From contig OZ244789.1 of NCBI GenBank assembly GCA_965219705.1, forward strand, positions 1,736,001 through 1,800,000: a stretch of 64,000 bases of DNA. The letters run 5' to 3'. The notes beneath the pieces were generated by a model. It searched no databases. It worked only from the letters and a program-made list of their open reading frames with translations, and had not been told where the DNA came from. Source of the stretch: JAJECS01 sp965219705. GTDB lineage: Bacteria > Chloroflexota > UBA11872. How positions within the stretch are numbered: the stretch's first letter is position 1; every line of letters begins with the position of its first letter. Shown piece by piece: positions 1 to 9,081 of the stretch. The translations under genes were made by a program, and so were the position numbers.

Positions 1-3000
1 GCGGGACGTGGCCCCGTCGATCAAGGTCCAGTTGGCCTGGTTCTGCGACCGCTCCCAGGTCCACGACAGCGCGGTGATGCTGCCGTCGGGATCCGTTAGG
101 GTCGCGGTCAGCTCGGTCCCAGCTTGCGGCTGTTGCGAGGAGAGGCTGACTGTCCCCGGCTCCTCGATATTTTCGATAGTGACGGCCACGCCCCGGTTGA
201 CGGTGTTGAGCCCGTCGAAGGCCACCACGGTCACGCGGTAGTCGTTGTATCTTCGCGAATCCGTCGGATCCTCGAAGTCGGGTTGCCCGTCGAACCGGAG
301 CACGCCGCTGTTGCTGATCGTGAAGGCGCTGTGGTCCGTCCCCGCCAGCGACCAGATGATGGTGTTGTTCTCGGGGTCATCCGCGCTATAGGTGGCCACA
401 TCGCCGGTGCCGCCCTCCGTGTAGTTTTCGACGGTGGTCGGCCCGTCGACGACCGGCGGCTCGTTCACATCGGTCACGGTGATGGTCACGGTGATGGTGT
501 CGTCGATCGCCGTGCTGGCATTGCCGTATATGTCTTTGCCGTCGTGGACCGACACGGTCACGCTATAGCTGGACCGGGCCTCATGGTTATAGGTCACGCC
601 CGACTTGGTCTGGAGTTGTCCGGTGCTCGACATGACAGTGAAGCTGTTCGCGTCGGTCCCGCCCAAGCTGTAGGTGAGGCTGTCGTTTTCGGCGTCGGTG
701 GCGGCGACCGGAGCGCCGATGTCCACGCCGCCACCGGAGTTCTCGGGCACGCTGCGGGCGCCAGTCTCGCTGGACGGGAACGCCGGCGGCTCGTTCACGT
801 CGGTGACGGAGATGACGACCGTGATCGTGTCGTCCACCGTCGTGTCCGGTTGGCCCCCGGCATCCTTCCCGTCGTGGACCGACACAATCACGCTGTAGCT
901 GGACTGGGCCTCGTGGTCATAGGTCACGCCCGACTTGGTCTGGAGCTGTCCGCTGCCCGCCGCGATGGTGAAGCTGTTCGCGTCGGTCCCGCTCAAGCTG
1001 TAGGTGAGGCTGTCGTTTTCAGCGTCGGTGGCGGCGACCGGAGCGCCGATGTTCACTCCGCCGGCGGAGTTCTCAAGCACGCTGCGGGCGCCGGTCTCGC
1101 TGGAGGGAAACGCCGGCGGCTCGTTGCTCCCTGGCTGAATTACGACCGGGACGTGCGGGTCGGAGTCGACGGCATAGTTCCCGACCGTGTCGCGAATGTG
1201 CGGCGTATGCGGACTGTCGGTCGGCCCGCTGATTGCCCACTCGGAATAGCCCGCTCCGAGTTGTTCGTCTGCCGCAATTGGCGTGTTGAGCGTCAAGGTC
1301 ACCGCGCTCCCGCTGATCGAGATGCCGGTTACTCGGTCCTTGAGGACCTTATCGATCGCCGTGTCCCGGAGGTAGAGACTGCGCGGCCGAAGTTGTGGCA
1401 CCGAGGTCTCGTCGAGCGTTCTGTCAAACGTCATCGTCACCTCGCTGCTGCCAGTTGTCGCGGTGGCGCTCACCAAGATGGGCCGGACGCCGTCCACCTT
1501 GTGACCGGCCTGTGGGCCCATCGCAACGCGGCCCGGCGCCCACACGCTGTCCGTGGCGTATCGAATCGTCCCTTGGCTGCGGTCGATCTCGCCGCTAGGA
1601 ACGCTTACGCCGTCCTCGTCGAGGTCATCCACGGCCACCGTATAGCGGAACGTCAGCGACGGCGTGCCCGAACCACTCGCATACCGTGCCTGCTTGGTGC
1701 TCCCGCCTATGGCAACGTCGAGCTTGGGAATCCCGGCCACCGTGACGGTCTCGCCGAACGTGACGGTGAAGTCGATCACGTCCTGGCGGCGAAACTCGTC
1801 ACGCACCGCGTAGGTCATGTCCGTCCCCGGGTCCGATGTCACCGTGACGGCGGTCGTGTGGTTGCGCGCCATCTGACTGGAGAGTTCCGCGGCGTTGTTG
1901 CTTGCCGTATCCCGGATCGGGTTTGCGCCCGTCCCGGTCGGCACGGCGTACGTCACCGTCACGGTGTCGCCCACGCCCACGGCCGAGGCGAGGGTCAACG
2001 TCACCGCGTTTCCACTCACGGAGACTCCGTTCACGCCGTGGTCGCTGCCGCCCACGCTCACCGTGAAGTCGCCGGTCGCCGGTTCCGACGACGAGTCCAA
2101 CGCCTCGTTCCAGGTCAGCGTGAGCGTGGCGCCGTCCACCCGCGCCCCCAGCAATGTCGGCGCGGTCGCGTCCGTCGCCGCGGTGGTTGCCGTCGTCTCC
2201 GACGACGGGTCGCCGTCGCCGTTGTGGTTCACGGCCAGCACCTGCACGGTGTGGGCGACGCCGTCGGTGAGTCCGCTAATCACATGTTGCCGGTGTGCGA
2301 GGTCGGTGACGTAAGCCTGGCGCGAGGCGTCGAACTCCTGGGTGCTGGACTTCCACTGCACCTTGTAGCCCAGGATCGGCGAGCCGCCGTCGTCGGTGGG
2401 CATCGACCACGAGACGGTCAGCTTCCCCGATCCGGTGGGGGTGGCGGACACGCTGCCGGGCGCATCCGGCGTGCACCCGCCGTCCTTCCACGGATTTCTC
2501 GCAACGCCGTTCCCGAAGGCGGCGTCGTTCGCCTTGGGGTTGTCGCAGTAGCCGCCGAAGGCGTCCTTGAGTTGGTACACGATCGCGATTCGACCCAAGT
2601 TGACTCGGCCGTCGGGCGGAACAACCGCCTTGATATCTGCCCACACCCGCTCCAGATCAAGCTCACCGTCACCGTCGTCGTAGTACGTCGCGAACCACGA
2701 CGGCATCGTCCCCGCGACTGCGCTCCGCCCAACGCCAACGGCTTCCGTGGTGATTTCGTCGGTGGTTCCAGGGCACGAGTTCCAGTAGGACGTCTCTGGC
2801 AGGGGGCCAAGCACGACCATGGTCACGACATCGGCGAAGAGCTCTTCCGGACTGCACGGGAAGACCTCCGTCCGGCCGCTACTCCCGACGTACATCGGCA
2901 GGCCCAGGGAGTTAACGTACAGATGGGCGGCGGCCACGGGAGCCGGCGCCATCGTGACATTGTTCGACAATGTGAATATGTGAGCCATCTCGTGCACGGC

Positions 3001-3699
3001 GACTCTGATCATGCGGTCGCTGTGTTGACCAACACCGAGATAGTTCCCTACACACAATTGCAGTCCGTCTGCTGGTGAGCTAGAACAAAGATTGAGGGCG
3101 CCGCCGCCTGGACCAATTTGAAATTCCACCTCGGCGCCCTTTGCGACGAGGTAGTCCAATACCTCCTCCAGCCACGGGTAGTCGCTGGCATAGACGTTGA
3201 CGACCTCGTTTCGGAAGAACGCTAGCGCCGATAGCCCGACCCGCCCGTCCGGCGTGCCCGTCATCTCGGACGACGGGTCGCTATCTCCATGCGCGTTGGT
3301 GGCGATGACTCGCACCGTGTATTCGGTGCCGTCGGTCAAATCGTCGATCGTGTGCGTGTACCGCTTGGTGGTACCCGGAGACGACGCTTCCTCAAGGGCC
3401 GAACTTGCCGTCACCTGGTCTTGCCGCGACGAGTCGTAGTCCTCGGTGCCGGACTTCCACTGGATTTTGAATCCGGTGACCGTGGTATCGGACGATGACC
3501 ACCGCACGTTCAGTTCATCACCGTCGGACACATTGAGGTCGTCACTAGCCACGGTGTAGACGGCCACTGCGGTGGGTGCGTCCGGGGGATCCTGCGCCTG
3601 CGCGCGCTGGGCCGCCATAAGGGTCAGGCCAAGCGCCACGCCGCCTACGACGACCGTGCGGAGGAAGCCTATCGGCAGGCTGCGGCGCAGCCCAGCCAT
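1..3699 (-). CDS. Large exported HExxH / FnIII / cadherin-like multidomain protein (3' end beyond window)
   Basis: An unbroken frame runs from an ATG at 3699 to the window edge, so at least 1233 residues are encoded and the C-terminus is missing. Residues 1-36 look like a Sec signal peptide (basic start, hydrophobic core, ending near AQA). Visible order: FnIII domain (about 38-145), a region with HEMAH at 236-240 followed by EELFADVV at 285-292 (zinc-binding HExxH plus a possible third Glu ligand, as in MA-clan peptidases), a second FnIII (about 412-500), two or three Ig-like domains of the SwmB/bacterial-adhesin kind (about 509-830), then cadherin-like repeats (859-969, 969-1079, 1079-1180) rich in TDVNEPP and DAENDSLTYSL motifs. 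Likely secreted or surface-bound, acting in adhesion or extracellular proteolysis. Domain names are from motif recognition. Whether the HExxH region is an active peptidase is inference. A long plus-strand open frame over the same DNA is a GC-driven shadow. Confidence 0.88.
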   Translation of the reverse strand, partial: MAGLRRSLPIGFLRTVVVGGVALGLTLMAAQRAQAQDPPDAPTAVAVYTVASDDLNVSDGDELNVRWSSSDTTVTGFKIQWKSGTEDYDSSRQDQVTASSALEEASSPGTTKRYTHTIDDLTDGTEYTVRVIATNAHGDSDPSSEMTGTPDGRVGLSALAFFRNEVVNVYASDYPWLEEVLDYLVAKGAEVEFQIGPGGGALNLCSSSPADGLQLCVGNYLGVGQHSDRMIRVAVHEMAHIFTLSNNVTMAPAPVAAAHLYVNSLGLPMYVGSSGRTEVFPCSPEELFADVVTMVVLGPLPETSYWNSCPGTTDEITTEAVGVGRSAVAGTMPSWFATYYDDGDGELDLERVWADIKAVVPPDGRVNLGRIAIVYQLKDAFGGYCDNPKANDAAFGNGVARNPWKDGGCTPDAPGSVSATPTGSGKLTVSWSMPTDDGGSPILGYKVQWKSSTQEFDASRQAYVTDLAHRQHVISGLTDGVAHTVQVLAVNHNGDGDPSSETTATTAATDATAPTLLGARVDGATLTLTWNEALDSSSEPATGDFTVSVGGSDHGVNGVSVSGNAVTLTLASAVGVGDTVTVTYAVPTGTGANPIRDTASNNAAELSSQMARNHTTAVTVTSDPGTDMTYAVRDEFRRQDVIDFTVTFGETVTVAGIPKLDVAIGGSTKQARYASGSGTPSLTFRYTVAVDDLDEDGVSVPSGEIDRSQGTIRYATDSVWAPGRVAMGPQAGHKVDGVRPILVSATATTGSSEVTMTFDRTLDETSVPQLRPRSLYLRDTAIDKVLKDRVTGISISGSAVTLTLNTPIAADEQLGAGYSEWAISGPTDSPHTPHIRDTVGNYAVDSDPHVPVVIQPGSNEPPAFPSSETGARSVLENSAGGVNIGAPVAATDAENDSLTYSLSGTDANSFTIAAGSGQLQTKSGVTYDHEAQSSYSVIVSVHDGKDAGGQPDTTVDDTITVVISVTDVNEPPAFPSSETGARSVPENSGGGVDIGAPVAATDAENDSLTYSLGGTDANSFTVMSSTGQLQTKSGVTYNHEARSSYSVTVSVHDGKDIYGNASTAIDDTITVTITVTDVNEPPVVDGPTTVENYTEGGTGDVATYSADDPENNTIIWSLAGTDHSAFTISNSGVLRFDGQPDFEDPTDSRRYNDYRVTVVAFDGLNTVNRGVAVTIENIEEPGTVSLSSQQPQAGTELTATLTDPDGSITALSWTWERSQNQANWTLIDGATSR
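468..1127. repeat. 330-bp tandem repeat encoding cadherin-like modules
   Basis: The sequence CGCCGGCGGCTCGTT occurs at 781 and 1111 and a variant at 451, exactly 330 bp (110 codons) apart. The blocks 781-1110 and 451-780 are nearly identical over most of their length, including long exact stretches around 940-1060 and 620-720. They encode successive cadherin-like domains, and the third, 5'-most copy of the boundary has diverged. Recent in-frame duplication or gene conversion is the simple explanation. Confidence 0.8.
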
Positions 3700-4088
3700 G
3701 CTCCGCGAGGAGCCGGCGAATTCTCTGGTCCGTAGCCTGACGTGCACGCCGCCCGCCTCCGCTGCTCCGTGGTCGCCCTCGGGCGGCGCACCACCACGCA
3801 TCGCGGTCCCGGCGGCGGACGCGTGAGCATCTACGATTGCCTGCCGGATGAACACTATAGACCGGACTGGTTAGAAACTTCTGGTTAGGAACGACTGGTT
3901 TGCCCGGGTGGCGCTATCTCGAGCCCGGCTACGAAACGCAGAGTCTCGAGCACCCTGGAACCAGTGGACGAATGGCCCCGTATCGGCGGGCCCCTTTCCT
4001 ACCTGGAGCCGCTCGATGTGCAGCAATGCCAATGGCGGCGGCAGGTCGGCCCGCACCGACCGTCGCTGCGTCTCAGAACGGGTACGCG
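3700..4088. other. Intergenic region, no gene seen
   Basis: About 390 bp between two minus-strand genes. Apart from the promoter-like array at 3854-3900 I see no convincing coding frame, RNA gene or dispersed repeat. Confidence 0.5.
3854..3900 (-). promoter_or_regulatory. Putative promoter with three 14-bp-spaced AACCAG repeats
   Basis: On the minus strand AACCAG occurs three times (plus-strand CTGGTT at 3867-3872, 3881-3886, 3895-3900), each start exactly 14 bp from the next. Just downstream, plus-strand ACTATA at 3854-3859 reads TATAGT, a plausible -10. The array lies about 155-200 bp ahead of the large exported protein. It looks like an activator- or repressor-binding array over a promoter. 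The regulator is unknown. Confidence 0.45.
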
Positions 4089-4628
4089 CTAACCGTCCGC
4101 CCGGCCGCGCCACTGCGGATCTTCCGTGCCCGCGGCGGCGTTGGCCAGACGCGCCATCTCGAAGAGCACGTCGGACAGCCGGTTGAGGAACGCCGGCGAG
4201 CCCTCGGGCGGCGGTGCCGTCACGACGCGCCACACGCTGCGCTCGGCCCGACGGCACACCGAACGCGCGACATGCAGCGCGGCGGCGAGCGGGTGGCCGC
4301 CGGGCACAATGAAATGCCGCAACGGCGGCAGCGCGTCGCGGTACTCGGCCAGCCAGTCATCGAGCGTCTGCAGTGAGCCGGGCGCCAACGAGGTGCTGCG
4401 GGCGCGTCCGCCGGGGTTGGCCAGGTCGGCGCCGACCTCCAGCAGCCGCTCTTGGACCCAGCGCAGCCGGTCCCCGATACCAGCAATGTCCTGCTGCGCC
4501 ACGGCGAATCCGAGCCAGGAATTGAGCTCGTCCACGGCCCCTAGCGCCTCGATGCGCGCGTCGACCTTCTCCACACGAGTGCCGTCAAACAGGCTCGTTT
4601 CGCCCTGGTCGCCGTGGTGGGTTGTCAC
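4089..4628 (-). CDS. pduO: PduO-type cob(I)alamin adenosyltransferase
   Basis: Transfers the adenosyl group of ATP to cob(I)alamin to make adenosylcobalamin in the cytoplasm. The 179-residue product has the family's usual length. Its N-terminal GDQGETSLFDGTRV matches the ATP-binding segment (family TGDxGxTSLxxGxRV), followed by VDELNSWLG, and the C-terminal half carries RSVCRRAERSV and NRLSDVLFEMAR, both characteristic. GTG at 4628 is chosen because the family homology begins right there; a longer open frame upstream is only the overlap with the hydrolase gene. The GTG overlaps the hydrolase stop (GTGA), so the two are translationally coupled. Corrinoid supply may support methylmalonyl-CoA mutase or ribonucleotide reductase elsewhere. 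Confident. Confidence 0.93.
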   Translation of the reverse strand: MTTHHGDQGETSLFDGTRVEKVDARIEALGAVDELNSWLGFAVAQQDIAGIGDRLRWVQERLLEVGADLANPGGRARSTSLAPGSLQTLDDWLAEYRDALPPLRHFIVPGGHPLAAALHVARSVCRRAERSVWRVVTAPPPEGSPAFLNRLSDVLFEMARLANAAAGTEDPQWRGRADG

Positions 4629-5614
4629 TCGGCGTCCCTCAACAGCTCGCGCTCGAAGAAATCCGCCGTTGCGGTCACCACCCGGCGGGCGTTCAGAGTC
4701 AGGTAATGCCCCACTCCGGGGTGAAATGTCAGTTCGCTCTCCACCCCCGCCTCGTCCAGGGCCGCATGCAGCCGCGTCGCCCAGTGGGGCTTGACCGCTA
4801 GATCGGCCGAGCCCTGATGGATGGTCACCGGCCCGACGAGATAGTCCAAAAAATTTCCCGGCGATAGGGCGTGGCGCAGATCCTTCGACGACTCCAGCGT
4901 CGGGAGCCGGTAGTAGTCCACCAAGTCCTCGGCCCAGGCGCTCAGCGGGGCCCACATGCCCACGGGCTGTACCCGCGCGTCCACTTCGCCGGCGCGCAGG
5001 GCCAGGTCGCATCCCAGGCTATGGCCCCACATGCCCACCCGCTCGTGTTGGGCGCCAGGCAGCGAGGGAATCGAGGCGACGAGATTGAGCACGTCGATGG
5101 CAAAGTCGAGCCGCGCGCCGAAATTCATTCGCGAATCGTCCTCGGAGCCGCCAAGACCTCGGTAATCGCTGGCGAGCGTGATGAACCCGCGCGGCGACAA
5201 CTCGGAGGCCATCGCGCGCGTGCCGTCGCCGCTGCGGAACTGGGCCGGCAGCGTGAATCCGTGATTCAGCACGACCACGGGGTGCGGTCCGGACCCGGTC
5301 GGAATCGTGGCCACCCCCGTGAGCAACAGGTCGTCCGAGCGGTACGTCATGGCGTACGAGGTATAGGTCGAGCGCCGTCCCAGCACGCGGTGCAGCCGGA
5401 TATCGCCTGCGCGGTAGTCCCGTGCGCGCAACGCCTCGATGGAGAAGGGTGACCCGCCCGCATAGCGGTCGTCGGCCTTGCCCACCACCGACCAGGCATC
5501 GCAGGCCTGTACCGCTCCGGCCGCCAGCGCCACGCCGCTTCCGTAGAGCAGACGGCGACGCGTGAGCCCGGCGCGCAGCGTGCGGCGGTAGCGAGAGCGC
5601 CCTGCGGAACTCAT
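4625..5614 (-). CDS. Secreted or lipid-anchored alpha/beta hydrolase
   Basis: A 329-residue alpha/beta-hydrolase-fold protein of the dienelactone hydrolase/prolyl oligopeptidase kind. HGF (118-120) forms the oxyanion region, GHSLG places the nucleophile at Ser199, QGSADLAVKP gives a candidate Asp and GVGHYL a candidate His. The N-terminus TRRRLLYGSG followed by a hydrophobic run and AVQAC (Cys38) resembles a Tat signal, possibly with a lipobox, although Gln at the -2 position is atypical. ATG 5614 is chosen because it places this signal at the N-terminus; a start 45 codons upstream is open but would bury it. Substrate unknown; carboxylester or peptide is likely. Its stop overlaps the adenosyltransferase start. 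Confidence 0.82.
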   Translation of the reverse strand: MSSAGRSRYRRTLRAGLTRRRLLYGSGVALAAGAVQACDAWSVVGKADDRYAGGSPFSIEALRARDYRAGDIRLHRVLGRRSTYTSYAMTYRSDDLLLTGVATIPTGSGPHPVVVLNHGFTLPAQFRSGDGTRAMASELSPRGFITLASDYRGLGGSEDDSRMNFGARLDFAIDVLNLVASIPSLPGAQHERVGMWGHSLGCDLALRAGEVDARVQPVGMWAPLSAWAEDLVDYYRLPTLESSKDLRHALSPGNFLDYLVGPVTIHQGSADLAVKPHWATRLHAALDEAGVESELTFHPGVGHYLTLNARRVVTATADFFERELLRDAE

Positions 5615-5832
5615 GGAACGCGGGCCATGGAGCGCCGGGGCGGCAAGCGCCGCCGCCGGCTGGCGTGAGCGTGGGTGGCAAACCGGGTCATGTTTGATCA
5701 GGTCCATGGTGGCATTCGTAAGGCCTCGGCAACGTGGGCAACGCAACACACCAGGACGGCTGCGGCGCGGCCGCGCCTCAAGCGCAATGCGCGCGAACGA
5801 AAGACACCACCTGGCGACGGCCGCTGTGCGTC

Positions 5833-6834
5833 CTAAGTCGTGGTCGCCGCCAGCCCGGATGCGATTGTCGGCACCAGTTGTGCCCGCACCGCTTGGTCCG
5901 CCGCCAGCAGGGCGTTGGTCACCGCAGGCGCCCGTGAGCGGCCGTGGCCGATCAGCAGCAGGCCCTTGAGGCCCAGCAGCGGCGTCGCCCCGACTTCCGC
6001 GTAGTCGGTGCGCCGCCGCAGGGCGCGCAGCGCCGGTCGCAGGGCCAGCGCGCCCACCTTGGCGAGCGGTCGCTGTTCAACCTCGAATCGCAGCTCGCCA
6101 AACGCGAATTCCGCCGTGGCTTCCGCCGTCTTGATGACCACGTTGCCAGTGAAACCGTCGCAGACGATCACGTCGGCCGCGCTGCGAAAGATATGGGCCG
6201 GGTCCACGTGGCCGGCGTAGTTCACGGCCTCGGTTGCCAGCAGGGCGGCGGCCTCGTGCACCAGCGCGTTGCCCTTGGACTCCTCCTCGCCAATGCTCAG
6301 CAGCCCCACTCGGGGATTCATGATGCCCTGCATGCGCTCCTGATAGACACGCCCCATCACCGCAAACTGCGCCAGGTGCCGCGGTCGCGCCTCGGCGTTG
6401 GCGCCCACGTCGATCAGGAGCGGGCGCGGACCGCGCGACGGGAGCAGGACCCCCAGGCCGGGCCGCTCGACGTCGGGCAGGCGCCCGACGATGAGCACGC
6501 CGGCGGCCACGGCCGCTCCGGTGTGGCCCATGGTGACGACGGCATCGACTTCGTCCGCCCCCAGCATCTCGGCCGCCCGACGGATCGACGTCGCCCGGCG
6601 CGAGCGCACGGCCTCGACCGCGTGCTCGTCCATGGCCACGGCCTCGGGGGCGTGCACGATCTGCCAGGGTGCCGCCTCCACGCCTTCCGCGGAGAGCTGC
6701 GCGCGGAGCGCGTCCTGGTCGCCGATGAGGAGCGGCGTCACCCCAGCCTGGCGTTGCGCCGCCAGGGCGCCTCGAACAGTCTCCGCCGGCGCGTAGTCGC
6801 CGCCCATCGCGTCAAGCGCGATACGGGGAGCCAC
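5833..6834 (-). CDS. plsX: Phosphate acyltransferase PlsX
   Basis: Makes acyl-phosphate from acyl-ACP, the first step of phosphatidic acid synthesis by the PlsX/PlsY route at the inner membrane surface. The 333-residue product has the family length and hallmarks: IALDAMGGDYAP at the start, VTMGHTGAAVAAG, LIDVGANAEARP, VGLLSIGEEESKGN and DGFTGNVVIKTAE. It sits 23 bp downstream of gyrB on the same strand, so the two may be cotranscribed; the usual fab/rpmF neighbours are not here. Confidence 0.96.
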   Translation of the reverse strand: MAPRIALDAMGGDYAPAETVRGALAAQRQAGVTPLLIGDQDALRAQLSAEGVEAAPWQIVHAPEAVAMDEHAVEAVRSRRATSIRRAAEMLGADEVDAVVTMGHTGAAVAAGVLIVGRLPDVERPGLGVLLPSRGPRPLLIDVGANAEARPRHLAQFAVMGRVYQERMQGIMNPRVGLLSIGEEESKGNALVHEAAALLATEAVNYAGHVDPAHIFRSAADVIVCDGFTGNVVIKTAEATAEFAFGELRFEVEQRPLAKVGALALRPALRALRRRTDYAEVGATPLLGLKGLLLIGHGRSRAPAVTNALLAADQAVRAQLVPTIASGLAATTT

Positions 6835-6857
6835 GAGATGCAGGGCGCAACCTCCGC

Positions 6858-8744
6858 TTAGACGTCCAGGTTCCGAACCGCGTGGGCGTGATTGAAGATG
6901 AAGTGCCGCCGCTGTGCAACGTCCGACCCCATCAGCCGCATGAACACCTCATCGGCGTGCTCGGCGTCCGAGACCTTGACGTTGAGGAGATAGCGCGACT
7001 CCGGGTTCATGGTCGTATCCCACAGCTGATCGGCATTCATCTCGCCGAGGCCTTTATATCGCTGCACGGCCACCTTGCCGGACATCTGCTTGAGGGCGTG
7101 TTCTCGCTCCTCGTCCGAGAAGGCGTAGACCTCCCGCTGGCTGTTGGCCACGCGGAACAGGGGCGGTTGGGCGATATAGAGGTGTCCGTGATCGATGAGC
7201 TCCGGCAGGTTGCGGAAGAAGAATGTCAGCAGCAGCGTGCGAATGTGCGATCCATCGACGTCGGCGTCGGTCATCACGATGACGCGTCCGTAGCGCAGCT
7301 TGTTCAGGTCCACCTCGTCGTTGACGCCCGCGCCAACGGCCGTGATCAGATTGCGGATGGCCTCACTGGACAGCACCCGGTCGATGCGGGCTTTCTCGAC
7401 GTTCAGAATCTTGCCGCGCAGCGGCAGCACGGCCTGAAAGCGCCGGTCGCGTCCCTGCTTGGCATTGCCGCCGGCCGAATCGCCTTCGACGATGAACAGC
7501 TCGCAACGGTCGGGATCGCGTTCCTGGCAGTCGGCCAGCTTGCCGGGCAGCGCCATGCCGTCAAAGGCTCCCTTGCGCACCACCAGGTCGCGGGCCTTTT
7601 GCGCCGCGACGCGTGCTCGGGCGGCCAGCAACGTCTTCTCGATGATGCGGCGCGCATCGCTGGGGTGCTCGTGCAAGAAGGTGCTGAGCTGCTCGTTGAC
7701 CACCGACTGCACGTGGCCCGCCACCTCACTGTTGCCCAGCCGGTGCTTCGTCTGCCCCTCGAACTGGGGCTCGGGAATCATGACGCTGATCACGGCCGTC
7801 AGGCCCTCGCGCACGTCCTCGCCGGTCAGGTTGGCGTCGTTGTCCTTGAGCGTGCCTTGTTTCCGCGCGTACTCGTTGAGCGTGCGGGTAAGGGCTGTCC
7901 GGAATCCCGTCAGGTGTGTTCCGCCGCTGATGTTGCGGATCGTGTTGGCGAAAGTGAGCACCTGCTCCGCCACCGTATCGCAGTACTGCAAGGCGATGTC
8001 GATCTTGGTCGTCTCGACCTCGCCCTTGATGCAGATCGGATCGGGGTGCAGCGGCGTGCGCCGCCGGGCCAGCAGCTTGACGAACGATCGCGTCCCGCCC
8101 TCGAAATAGAACGACATGCGACGGCCGGTGCGCTCGTCGATCAGATCGATCTGTGTGCTGGCCACGAGAATCGCCATTTCTCGGAATCGCTGCACCAGCA
8201 GGTCGAAGTCAAGCTCGAGGGTCTCGAAGATTTCCGGGTCCGGCATCCACTCGATCGTCGTGCCGCGGTCCTTGGTCGCCGCGCCTCGTTTCAGGTCGGC
8301 GACGGGGCGTCCGTGCCGGTACTCCTGGGTCCATTCGTACCCGTCGCGGCAGACCTTCACCTCGAGATGCTCGGACAGCGCGTTGACGATCGAGACGCCG
8401 ACGCCGTGCAAGCCGCCCGACACCTTGTAGGCGCCGCCGCCGAACTTGCCGCCGGCGTGCAGCTTGGTCATCACCACCTCGACGGCGGGGCGCCCGACCT
8501 TCGGATGCGTGTCGACCGGAATGCCGGAGCCGTTGTCCCGCACCCGTACCCGGCCGCCCGGAAACAGGGTGATCTGAATAGAATCGGCACGATTGGCCAA
8601 TGCCTCGTCCACGCTGTTGTCCACCACTTCGTAGACGAGGTGGTGCAGGCCGCGCGCGTCCTTGCTGCCGATGTACATGCCGGGCCGCCGCCGGACCGCC
8701 TCCAGCCCTTCGAGAACCTGAATGTCTTTGGCGCTATACGCCAT
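6858..8744 (-). CDS. gyrB: DNA gyrase subunit B
   Basis: ATPase subunit of the type II topoisomerase that negatively supercoils DNA. The 628 residues show the GHKL ATPase motifs (EVVDNSVDEAL, DNGSGIPVD, GLHGVGVSIVNALS), the transducer region (QTKHRLGNSE), and the TOPRIM/C-terminal motifs EGDSAGGNAKQGRDR, PLRGKILNVEKAR, DADVDGSHIRTLLL and QRYKGLGEMN. The ATG at 8744 has GGAGGAG about 12 bases upstream. GyrA is not in the window. ParE is the alternative, but the overall length and motifs fit GyrB. plsX follows 23 bp downstream. Confidence 0.96.
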   Translation of the reverse strand: MAYSAKDIQVLEGLEAVRRRPGMYIGSKDARGLHHLVYEVVDNSVDEALANRADSIQITLFPGGRVRVRDNGSGIPVDTHPKVGRPAVEVVMTKLHAGGKFGGGAYKVSGGLHGVGVSIVNALSEHLEVKVCRDGYEWTQEYRHGRPVADLKRGAATKDRGTTIEWMPDPEIFETLELDFDLLVQRFREMAILVASTQIDLIDERTGRRMSFYFEGGTRSFVKLLARRRTPLHPDPICIKGEVETTKIDIALQYCDTVAEQVLTFANTIRNISGGTHLTGFRTALTRTLNEYARKQGTLKDNDANLTGEDVREGLTAVISVMIPEPQFEGQTKHRLGNSEVAGHVQSVVNEQLSTFLHEHPSDARRIIEKTLLAARARVAAQKARDLVVRKGAFDGMALPGKLADCQERDPDRCELFIVEGDSAGGNAKQGRDRRFQAVLPLRGKILNVEKARIDRVLSSEAIRNLITAVGAGVNDEVDLNKLRYGRVIVMTDADVDGSHIRTLLLTFFFRNLPELIDHGHLYIAQPPLFRVANSQREVYAFSDEEREHALKQMSGKVAVQRYKGLGEMNADQLWDTTMNPESRYLLNVKVSDAEHADEVFMRLMGSDVAQRRHFIFNHAHAVRNLDV

Positions 8745-9081
8745 TCGTCGCGGTACTCCTCCGACCGCGCGACCTCACGGATCGCGCGATATTTTGTCTA
8801 AGCAAATGGCCTGTCGAACCGCCGGACCAGTGGCCCCGGCCGCTGCCAGGCCGGGCGCGCGGCGCCGCTCAGCGAGCGTCCGGTTGCGTCAAGCCCCATG
8901 CTGACGTGTCAATCAGAAGGGACGGCGACTGGCGCGAGACGCTTTCGCCTCGGCAAGTCGTGAGAACTTCACGCCGTCAGATTGCACGCTCTATCGTATC
9001 ACAGCAGCGGCTTTCACCTCTGTCGCGGCCATACGGTTCTCGATCTTGTAGCTACATAAATCAGGCGGCCGCGGCACCCGG
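8745..9081. other. Intergenic region upstream of gyrB
   Basis: 337 bp between the aminopeptidase stop and gyrB. It must contain the gyrB promoter; on the minus strand TACGAT (near 8995) and TTGACA (near 8910) are weak candidate elements but no convincingly spaced pair was found. No RNA gene or repeat recognised. Confidence 0.4.

Noticed and set aside
124..3078. A 984-codon plus-strand open frame opposite the adhesin gene
   Set aside because: Arg/His/Val-rich with no recognisable domains; the minus strand encodes clear FnIII, HExxH and cadherin-like sequence. It is a shadow of GC-biased codons.
6882..8801. A 639-codon plus-strand frame over gyrB
   Set aside because: Directly antisense to an unmistakable gyrB; no features of its own.
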